In this document: positions 57,278 to 64,000 of the stretch, one piece after another
Position numbering within the stretch: the stretch's first letter is position 1
Layout: every line of letters starts with the position of its first letter
Assembly (NCBI RefSeq): GCF_047302425.1
Contig: NZ_CP154855.1
Span: 744,001-808,000, forward strand
DNA: 64,000 bases
Direction: 5' to 3'
Source: Oceanitalea sp047302425
GTDB lineage: Bacteria; Actinomycetota; Actinomycetes; Actinomycetales; Actinomycetaceae
The notes under the pieces: generated by a model
Seen by the model: only the letters and a program-made list of their open reading frames with translations
What the model was told of the DNA's origin: nothing
Database searches by the model: none
Translations under genes and position numbers: made by a program

Positions 57278-58582
57278 TTGCTCAGCGCATTCGCCCAGGC
57301 GTTCCGCACGCCGGACCTGCGGCGCAAGCTGCTCTTCACGCTGGGGATCATGGCGATCTTCCGCCTCGGGTCCGTCATCCCCACCCCGGGGGTGTCCTAC
57401 CCGAACGTGCAGCAGTGCCTCGAGGCCGTCGGCAGCACCAACGACCTCCTCGGCCTCGTCAACCTCTTCTCCGGCGGAGCGCTGCTCCAGCTCTCGGTCT
57501 TCGCGCTGGGCATCATGCCCTACATCACCGCGAGCATCATCGTGCAGCTGCTGCGCGTGGTCATCCCGCGCTTCGAGGCCCTCCAGAAGGAGGGGCAGCA
57601 GGGGCAGGCCAAGCTCACCCAGTACACGCGCTACCTGACGATCTTCCTCGCCGTCCTCCAGTCGACGACGATGATCACGATGGCCCGCAGCGGCAACCTC
57701 ATCCCCGGCTGCTCCGTGCCGCTCATCCCCAACGACTCGGTGATGACGATCGTCATCATGATCATCGTCATGACGGCCGGCACCGGCCTCATCATGTGGC
57801 TGGGCGAGCTCATCACCGAGCGCGGTGTCGGCAACGGCATGTCGCTGCTCATCTTCACCTCGATCGCGGCCGGCTTCCCCTCGGCCCTGTGGTCGGTCGG
57901 TGGCGCCGCGAACGGCGTCGCCAACGTGACGATCGTGATCGCGCTGCTCCTCGTCATCACCCTGCTCGTCGTCTTCGTCGAGCAGTCCCAGCGCCGCGTG
58001 CCCGTCCAGTACGCCAAGCGGATGGTGGGCCGGCGGATGTACGGCGGGTCGAGCACCTACATCCCGATCAAGATCAATATGGCCGGTGTCATCCCGGTCA
58101 TCTTCGCCTCGTCGCTGCTCGCCCTCCCTGGCCTGTTCTCGCAGTTCGGCGACCAGAACGAGGGCTGGGTGCAGTGGGTGTCCCTCAACCTGCTCTCGCC
58201 GTCCGCCCCGCTCTACATGGCGATCTACTTCGTCCTCGTCCTGTTCTTCGCGTTCTTCTACACGTCGATCACCTTCAACCCCGACGACGTCGCGGACAAC
58301 ATGAAGCGCTACGGCGGGTTCATCCCCGGCATCCGCGCCGGCCGCCCGACGGCGGAGTACCTCCAGTACGTCATCTCCCGGATCACCACCGCCGGCGCGC
58401 TGTACCTCGCGCTCATCGCGATCTTCCCGGTCATCGTGTTCGCGGCGCTCAACCTGCCCGACACGGTCGGCTTCGCGCTCGGCGGCACCTCGATCCTCAT
58501 CGTCGTGGGCGTCGGTCTGCAGACCGTCAAGGAGATCGACTCCCAGCTCCAGCAGCGTCACTACGAAGGGTTCCTCCGATGA
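57278..58582 (+). CDS. secY: preprotein translocase subunit SecY
   Basis: 434 residues, ten transmembrane helices; the protein-conducting channel. FRLGSVIPTPGV opens the plug region, VNLFSGGALLQLSVFALGIM and SIIVQLLRVVIP follow, and QSQRRVPVQYAKRMVGRRMY is the cytoplasmic loop for SecA/ribosome. Start TTG, 4-5 nt after a strong GCAGGAGGA. ATGA overlap with adk. Confidence 0.98.
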   Translation: MLSAFAQAFRTPDLRRKLLFTLGIMAIFRLGSVIPTPGVSYPNVQQCLEAVGSTNDLLGLVNLFSGGALLQLSVFALGIMPYITASIIVQLLRVVIPRFEALQKEGQQGQAKLTQYTRYLTIFLAVLQSTTMITMARSGNLIPGCSVPLIPNDSVMTIVIMIIVMTAGTGLIMWLGELITERGVGNGMSLLIFTSIAAGFPSALWSVGGAANGVANVTIVIALLLVITLLVVFVEQSQRRVPVQYAKRMVGRRMYGGSSTYIPIKINMAGVIPVIFASSLLALPGLFSQFGDQNEGWVQWVSLNLLSPSAPLYMAIYFVLVLFFAFFYTSITFNPDDVADNMKRYGGFIPGIRAGRPTAEYLQYVISRITTAGALYLALIAIFPVIVFAALNLPDTVGFALGGTSILIVVGVGLQTVKEIDSQLQQRHYEGFLR

Positions 58583-59151
58583 GCCGCCGTCTCGTCCTGC
58601 TCGGCCCGCCCGGAGCGGGCAAGGGCACCCAGGCCACCGCGCTGAGCGCCAGGCTCGGCATCCCCGCCATCTCCACCGGCGACATCTTCCGCAGCAACGT
58701 CGCCGAGCGCACCGAGCTCGGCCGGCGCGCCCAGCGGTACATGGACGCGGGGGAGTACGTGCCCGACGAGATCACCAACGACATGGTGCGCGACCGCCTC
58801 GCCCGTGAGGACGCCGCGTCCGGCTTCCTCCTCGACGGCTACCCCCGCACGCTGGACCAGGTGCGCGAGCTCGACGCCATGCTCGAGGCGAGCGGCACGG
58901 CGCTGGACGCCGTCGTCGAGCTCACCGCCGACGACGAGGTCGTCGTGCAGCGCCTGCTGGGCCGGGCGGCCGAGCAGAACCGCGCGGACGACACCGACGT
59001 GGTCATCCGCCGCCGTCTCGAGGTCTACCACGAGCAGACCGCCCCCCTCGCCGACCACTACGCCGAGCGCGGGCTGCTCGTGCGGGTGGACGGCATCGGG
59101 GCCGTCGAGGAGGTCACCGGGCGGCTGCTCGGGGCGCTCGACGCGACCTGA
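58579..59151 (+). CDS. adk: adenylate kinase
   Basis: 190 residues. P-loop GPPGAGKGT (9-17), AMP-site segment ISTGDIFRSN and FLLDGYPRT. The region after GRAAEQNRADDTD is short, so this is the short-lid form common in actinobacteria. Coupled to secY (ATGA) and map (TGATG). Confidence 0.97.
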   Translation: MSRRLVLLGPPGAGKGTQATALSARLGIPAISTGDIFRSNVAERTELGRRAQRYMDAGEYVPDEITNDMVRDRLAREDAASGFLLDGYPRTLDQVRELDAMLEASGTALDAVVELTADDEVVVQRLLGRAAEQNRADDTDVVIRRRLEVYHEQTAPLADHYAERGLLVRVDGIGAVEEVTGRLLGALDAT

Positions 59152-59978
59152 TGCGCGAGCGCATCGAGTACAAGACGCCGGAGCAGGTCCGTGTCATGCG
59201 GCGGGCCGGGCTCGTCGTCGCGGACATCCACGCCGCGCTGCGGGAGTCCGCCGCGCCCGGGATGAGCACCGCCGAGCTCGACGACGTCGCCCGCGGCGTC
59301 CTCGAGCGGGCCGGTGCCCGGTCGAACTTCCTCGGCTACCACGGCTACCCGGCGCACGTGTGCATCTCCGTCAACGAGGAGGTCGTCCACGGCATCCCGG
59401 GGGAGCGGGTGCTCGCCGACGGTGACGTCGTCTCCTTCGACTGCGGCGCCGTCGTCGACGGGTGGCACGGGGACGCGGCCTTCACCCTCGTCCTCGGCGA
59501 GGGCGACCCGCGCGACCACGCGCTGAGCGAGGCGACCCGCACCGCCATGTGGGACGCGATCGCGGCCCTCGCCGGCGGGAGCCGCCTCGACGTCGTCGGG
59601 GAGGCCGTGGAGGACGCCGTCGCCGTGCACGTCGCCGCCGGCAACGAGCCGCTCGGCATCATCGAGGACTACGTGGGCCACGGCATCGGCAGCGCCATGC
59701 ACCAGCCCCCGGACGTGCTCAACTACCGCGCCGCGCGGCGCGGTCCGCGGCTGCGGCCGGGCATGTGCCTGGCGGTCGAGCCCATGCTCACCCGGGGCGG
59801 CATCGAGACCCGCACGCTGGCCGACGACTGGACGGTCGTCACGACCGACGGTGCGCGGGCGGCCCACTGGGAGCACACGGTGGCGCTGACCGAGCACGGG
59901 GTGTGGGTGCTGACCGCTCACGACGGTGGGGCGGAAGAGCTTCAAAGCAGGAACGTGACTATCGCTCCTCTGCCATGA
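59151..59978 (+). CDS. map: methionine aminopeptidase, type I
   Basis: 275 residues; removes the initiator Met. Metal ligands are visible as two Asp in FDCGAVVDGWHGDAAF, the His in GHGIG, Glu in AVEPM and Glu in AHWEHTVAL; HGYPAHVCISVNEEVVHG is the substrate strand. It lies after adk as is usual, but infA does not follow. Confidence 0.96.
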   Translation: MRERIEYKTPEQVRVMRRAGLVVADIHAALRESAAPGMSTAELDDVARGVLERAGARSNFLGYHGYPAHVCISVNEEVVHGIPGERVLADGDVVSFDCGAVVDGWHGDAAFTLVLGEGDPRDHALSEATRTAMWDAIAALAGGSRLDVVGEAVEDAVAVHVAAGNEPLGIIEDYVGHGIGSAMHQPPDVLNYRAARRGPRLRPGMCLAVEPMLTRGGIETRTLADDWTVVTTDGARAAHWEHTVALTEHGVWVLTAHDGGAEELQSRNVTIAPLP

Positions 59979-59979
59979 T
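59974..59979 (+). promoter_or_regulatory. candidate -10 for the first LuxR/MalT-like regulator
   Basis: CATGAT ends exactly 6 nt before the ATG at 59986, so a leaderless transcript is possible. Weak match, no ribosome binding site seen, and the site lies across the end of map. Confidence 0.35.
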
Positions 59980-59985
59980 ACGGGC

Positions 59986-62448
59986 ATGAATCGCCTGGGG
60001 CGGCGGGTTCACGGACCCATCCCACGAGCCAGCCGTGCCGCGTACGTGGCACCACGCATCCTGGCTGCGTTGGGATCGCGCGCGCCCCTGACGGTGATTC
60101 GCGGGCCCCGGGGCTTCGGCAAGACGACCGCCCTGGTGCAGTGGCTCAGCGGTGAGGACGACGGCGTCACCACCGTCTACCTGCCCCTCGACGAGGAGGC
60201 GCGGCTGGCCCCCGGCTTCTGGGGCGCGCTGCACGGCGCGCTGACGGCTGCCAGGCTCGACGACGCCGCGGACGCCGACGCGCAGCGGCCCGCGGTCCTC
60301 GACGCGCTGGCGCACCACGAGCAGCCGCTGCGGCTGGTGCTGGACAACTACCACGAGGCCGGGCACCTCGACGGGCGCACCGAGATCGACGACGACCTCC
60401 TCGAGCTCGTGCGGACGAGCGCGGCGCTCGAGCTCGTCGTCGCCACCCGCTCGCTGCGGACGCTGGAGACCACCGGTGCCCTGTCGGTGGACCTCACGGT
60501 CGTCCGTCCCGACGACCTCGCGATGGGTGCCGAGGACGTGCTCGCGCTCGCCGAGCTCCACGGCGTCACCCTGACCGAGGACCAGGCCTCCGACCTCGCG
60601 ATGGAGCTGGGCGGCTGGCCCGCCGCCGTGCGCCTGTGCATCGCCTCGGGCGTCGTCGGAGGGCGGGAGACGACCGTCGACGCCGCCACCGTCGACGGCT
60701 TCATCGAGACGCTCCTCGGGGACGTGCGTTCCCACGCCCTGCGCGAGTTCCTCGTCCGCACCGCCGTCCCCGACGAGTTCTCCGCGTCGGCAGCGCGCGC
60801 GATCGTCCCCGACGGCACCGCCATCCGCGAGCTGCGCAACCTCCGGGTGAGCGGCCTGCTGCGGGAGCGCGAGACCGTCGACGGGCTGCGGTACTCCTAC
60901 CCGCCCGCGATCCGGGACGGACTGCGCCGGGTGGCCCTCGAGCACCACCCGGAGATCGAGCGCGAGGTCCACGTCGCCCTCATGGCGCTGGCCGCCCAGG
61001 AGGAGGGGCCGGTCGGGGTGCTGCGGCACGCCGTCAGGGCGCAGGAGTGGGACACGGCGCTGCGGATCATCGAGGAGGAGTGGTCGGCGCTCCTCACCCA
61101 GCACCCGAACGACCTCATCGACCTGGCCCGGAGCTTCCCGCGGGAGATCGCCGAGAGCGACCCGCGGCTGCAGGTCGTGCGCCGGCACCTGCCCCGGATG
61201 GCGCCCGCGTCCACGGCCGAGGCGAGCCCGTGGACACCGACCGGCGCGCACTTCGTCGACGCGGCGGTCAACCAGCGGTGGCAGGAGCTGCGGGAGACCA
61301 CCGACGAGGTCCACGTCCTCATCCAGTCCGGCCTGGCGGCGATCTTCGCGGGGGAGCAGGAGGCCGCGGCCTACGCCTTCGAGCGGGTGCGGGACCACGG
61401 GCTGCAGCAGGACGACCGCACCGCGCGCCTGCTCGGCATCGGGGGGATGCTCACCGCCAAGGCCTTCCACGGCGAGGCGGACCTCGCCCTGCGGCTGCTC
61501 GACGACCCCGAGCTGGCCGACGTCCTCGCCGGCGGGGACGACGACGAGGTCAGCCGCCTCGTGCGGGTGGGTGGTCGGATCATGCGCGCCATCGCCGCTG
61601 TCGACGCGCTGCGCCCCGAGGCCCACGAGGCCGTCGCGGCGATCCTCGAGCCGGGCCGCCGGGACGAGCTGTGGGCCCTGGCCATCCATGCGCGTGGCCT
61701 GTACGCCTCGGTGTACGGCAGCCCGGAGGACCAGGCCCGCGCCGTCGGTCAGCTGCGTGCGGCGCTGCGCCACCTCGAGCCCGGGGGGATCGCGGAGTCG
61801 ACGATCGGCACCCAGCTCGTCGAGCTGCTCGTGGCGGGCGGGATGGTCGACGTCGCCGAGCAGGTCCTCGACCGGCTCGCCGACAGCTTCGTCTCGACCG
61901 CGACCCGCGCCTACCTGCTCCACGCCCAGGGCAAGGAGCAGGAGGCCATCGACGTCGCTGCGAGCGGGCTCGGGGACAGGCGGATGTCGGCGCGGAGCCG
62001 GCTGATGAACGAGCTCATCATCGCGGCGGCGCTCCACCGCCTCGGTCAGGGCACGGCTGCCCGGCGCCGCTTCACGCGGGGTGTGCGGATCGCCTACGAG
62101 ACCGGCCAGCGTCGTCCCTTCGCCCTCATGCGGGCCGAGGTGTTCACCGCGCTCGCCGGCAACGACCCCGAGCTGCTCGCCCTGCGGCCCGTGCCCTCGA
62201 CGACGGAGGCGCAGCAGCCCCCGTCGGTCTCCGCGGTGCCGGTGGTGCCCAGCGAGCTCAGTGCCCGTGAGCTCCAGGTCCTCGCCGCGCTGCAGGACAG
62301 CGCGGGACCGGCCGGCGTGGCCGCGGCGCTGGGCATGTCGGTCAACACCGCCAAGACCCACCTGCGGCACGTCTACCGCAAGCTCGGGGCCTCGAGCAGG
62401 GACGAGGCCCTCGTGCTGAGCCGCGGGCTCGGCCAGGAGCGTCGGTAG
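59986..62448 (+). CDS. large LuxR-family (MalT/LAL-like) ATPase transcriptional regulator
   Basis: 820 residues. N-terminal NTPase with Walker A GPRGFGKTT (40-48) and a Walker-B-like LRLVLDNYHEA near 113. A winged-helix/TPR-like helical middle covers about 250-740. The C-terminal LuxR helix-turn-helix spans about 756-815: LSARELQVLAAL, then GMSVNTAKTHLRHVYRKLGA. This is the architecture of STAND-class regulators that bind an inducer and ATP before activating transcription; the inducer is unknown. A second related gene follows after 2 nt. Confidence 0.88.
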   Translation: MNRLGRRVHGPIPRASRAAYVAPRILAALGSRAPLTVIRGPRGFGKTTALVQWLSGEDDGVTTVYLPLDEEARLAPGFWGALHGALTAARLDDAADADAQRPAVLDALAHHEQPLRLVLDNYHEAGHLDGRTEIDDDLLELVRTSAALELVVATRSLRTLETTGALSVDLTVVRPDDLAMGAEDVLALAELHGVTLTEDQASDLAMELGGWPAAVRLCIASGVVGGRETTVDAATVDGFIETLLGDVRSHALREFLVRTAVPDEFSASAARAIVPDGTAIRELRNLRVSGLLRERETVDGLRYSYPPAIRDGLRRVALEHHPEIEREVHVALMALAAQEEGPVGVLRHAVRAQEWDTALRIIEEEWSALLTQHPNDLIDLARSFPREIAESDPRLQVVRRHLPRMAPASTAEASPWTPTGAHFVDAAVNQRWQELRETTDEVHVLIQSGLAAIFAGEQEAAAYAFERVRDHGLQQDDRTARLLGIGGMLTAKAFHGEADLALRLLDDPELADVLAGGDDDEVSRLVRVGGRIMRAIAAVDALRPEAHEAVAAILEPGRRDELWALAIHARGLYASVYGSPEDQARAVGQLRAALRHLEPGGIAESTIGTQLVELLVAGGMVDVAEQVLDRLADSFVSTATRAYLLHAQGKEQEAIDVAASGLGDRRMSARSRLMNELIIAAALHRLGQGTAARRRFTRGVRIAYETGQRRPFALMRAEVFTALAGNDPELLALRPVPSTTEAQQPPSVSAVPVVPSELSARELQVLAALQDSAGPAGVAAALGMSVNTAKTHLRHVYRKLGASSRDEALVLSRGLGQERR

Positions 62449-62450
62449 CC

Positions 62451-64000
62451 GTGCCCGAGAGCGGCATCCGCCGCACCCGGCTGCCACGCGTCCCGAGCGT
62501 CTTCTGTCCCACGCCCGCCGCGGAGACGGTCATGCGGCGCGTGCCCGCGCTCGTCGTGCTGCGCGCACCGCGCGGCTACGGGAAGACGAGCACGGTGGCC
62601 TACTGGCTGCGCAGCGGGGAGCTGGACGACAGGTCGGTCGCGTGGCTGACCGTCTCCGAGCGCATCGGCGCGGACGCGCTGTGGGCGGCGGTCCACGACG
62701 CGCTCGTCGCCGCGGGGCTCGCCGCGCCCGAACGGGGGCCGGACCACGCCGCGGTCGACCGGGCCCTGCGGGGGCTCACCCGTCGGCTCGTCCTCGTCGT
62801 CGACGGCCTGCACCACGTGACCGACGTCGGCGTCGACCCCCGGCTCGTCGAGCTCGCCCAGGTCCACGACCTCCTCCACCTCGTCGTCACGATGCGCGTC
62901 GCGCGCCCGATCGGCAGCATCGGCCCCGCGACGGTGGACGCGCTCGTCCTCGACACCCCCGAGCTGCGGCTCACGCCGGCGCTGACGGCGCTGCTGGCCG
63001 CGCGGCTCGGCTTGGCCGTCACGCCTGAGGAGAGCGAGGAGATCTGCCGCGAGTACGCCGGCTGGCCCGCGCTCGTCCGGGCGGCGCTGCTCGAGACCCG
63101 GCGCGCCGGCAACGGCCGGCTGGTCACCGACAGCACGGCCGTCGCCCGCTACACGGGGCTCATCCTCGCCGACCAGGAGCGGGAGGAGTGGCGCGACGTC
63201 GTCACCGCGCTGGCGGTGCCGGAGACGCTGCTCCCCGGCGACCTCGAGATCCTCCTCGACGAGCCCGAGCAGCTGTCGCTCGCGGGCGTCGTCGTCCGTA
63301 GCTCCTACACCGAGACCCGCCCGGACGGCACGTCCGCGTACCCGCGCGGCCTGCGTCAGGCGCTCCTGGAGAACCTGCGCAGCGACCGTCCGGCTCGGTT
63401 CCGCGAGCTCAACAAGCGTCTCGCCGAACGGCGGCGCAAGCAGCACCTTGCCGGTGAGGCGCTGACCTACGCCTTGCGCGCGGAGGTCTGGCCGCTCGTC
63501 CTCGGCATCCTCGAGGAGCACTGGGCCGAGCTCCTCGACCGGCACGCCGACGCGGTGCAGGCTGCCGTGCGGGCGATGCCCCGTGAGCTCGTCGCCTCGA
63601 GCGCCCGGCTCGTCGTCGCCCGCGACTACGTCCTGGACCGGGACACCGGCCGACAGGCGGAGGAGGCGCTGCGCAGCGGCCTGCTGACACCGGGCAGCCC
63701 GCTGCCGGTCCGCTCGCTCACGACGACCCAGCGCCTGGCGCTGCGCTTCGACGGCACCCCGACCTTCGGCGCGGCGGAGATCCTGCTGCAGGGCCTGGAC
63801 AGCCGGCTCGCGGACGGCGGGCACCCGCAGTACCCGCCGCACGTGGAGCGGGCCGTGCCCGAGCTGCTCACCCAGTGGGCGCTGTCGATGCTGTACGCCA
63901 ACGACGGCGTGCGGGCCGCCTACGGGTTCGTCCTCGCCTGTCAGGAGGCCGTCCGGCTCGGCAACTCCGCCGCGGCCCGCGAGGCGGCGCACGGCACCGC
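62451..64000 (+). CDS. second LuxR/MalT-like ATPase regulator, N-terminal part (cut by window end)
   Basis: Open for 516 codons from the GTG at 62451 with no stop before the window ends. It begins MPESGIRRTRLPRVPS and has a Walker A RAPRGYGKTST (about 38-48), a Walker-B-like RLVLVVDGLHHV near 115, and a helical region thereafter (YALRAEVWPLVLGILEEHW). Layout and local sequence resemble the gene just upstream, so the pair looks like an old tandem duplication. Two nt separate them. The C-terminal DNA-binding domain, if present, is outside the window. Confidence 0.8.
   Translation, partial: MPESGIRRTRLPRVPSVFCPTPAAETVMRRVPALVVLRAPRGYGKTSTVAYWLRSGELDDRSVAWLTVSERIGADALWAAVHDALVAAGLAAPERGPDHAAVDRALRGLTRRLVLVVDGLHHVTDVGVDPRLVELAQVHDLLHLVVTMRVARPIGSIGPATVDALVLDTPELRLTPALTALLAARLGLAVTPEESEEICREYAGWPALVRAALLETRRAGNGRLVTDSTAVARYTGLILADQEREEWRDVVTALAVPETLLPGDLEILLDEPEQLSLAGVVVRSSYTETRPDGTSAYPRGLRQALLENLRSDRPARFRELNKRLAERRRKQHLAGEALTYALRAEVWPLVLGILEEHWAELLDRHADAVQAAVRAMPRELVASSARLVVARDYVLDRDTGRQAEEALRSGLLTPGSPLPVRSLTTTQRLALRFDGTPTFGAAEILLQGLDSRLADGGHPQYPPHVERAVPELLTQWALSMLYANDGVRAAYGFVLACQEAVRLGNSAAAREAAHGT

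Overview
This window is a 64 kb stretch of a very GC-rich chromosome (third codon positions almost always G or C). It carries the core respiratory, transcription and translation gene clusters of an actinobacterium. Gene order, actinobacterial features (acidic N-terminal extension on NusG, TTG start of rpoB, rpmG followed by two MaoC-type dehydratase genes, a short four-Cys S14, FprA and polyprenyl synthase next to nuo) and likely leaderless genes point to the order Micrococcales or a close relative. I cannot name the genus.

Layout. (1) 1-17.0 kb: the end of nuoA, then nuoB to nuoN, almost all joined by 1-4 nt stop/start overlaps, ending in a long-chain polyprenyl diphosphate synthase gene. 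This is the proton-pumping NADH:menaquinone oxidoreductase plus an enzyme that probably builds the quinone side chain. (2) 17.1-20.0 kb: an FprA-type ferredoxin-NADP reductase, an HtpX-like membrane protease and, convergently, a YajQ-family protein, separated by nested inverted repeats. (3) 20.1-22.9 kb: tRNA-Tyr, tRNA-Thr, tRNA-Met, rpmG, two MaoC-type hydratases and an MFS transporter. (4) 22.9-30.3 kb: an accessory-looking block of short transcription units: murB, an adenosine-deaminase-like enzyme, a phosphotransferase, a secreted Pro/Ala-rich protein, a histidine kinase/response regulator pair and an aminotransferase. Several of these look leaderless. (5) 30.5-38.3 kb: tRNA-Trp, secE, nusG, rplK, rplA, rplJ, rplL, rpoB. 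(6) 38.3-46.8 kb: rpoC and the str operon (rpsL, rpsG, fusA, tuf). (7) 47.1-59.9 kb: the S10 and spc operons (rpsJ to rplO), then secY, adk, map. (8) 60.0-64.0 kb: two tandem large ATPase regulators related to MalT/LuxR, the second cut by the window edge. They sit where infA-rpmJ-rpsM would be expected.

Most of the window is ordinary housekeeping DNA. The most interesting signals lie between genes: two related leader elements ahead of the str and S10 operons, one of which is complementary between the two leaders; 11-nt-phased TCTCAT repeats ahead of both the kinase/regulator pair and the secreted-protein gene; small inverted-repeat clusters at 19.4 and 46.9 kb; an attenuator-like hairpin ahead of rplJ; and a natural Asn at the rifampicin-contact Ser position of RpoB. 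I see no insertion sequence, prophage, CRISPR array or obvious new defence or biosynthetic system.
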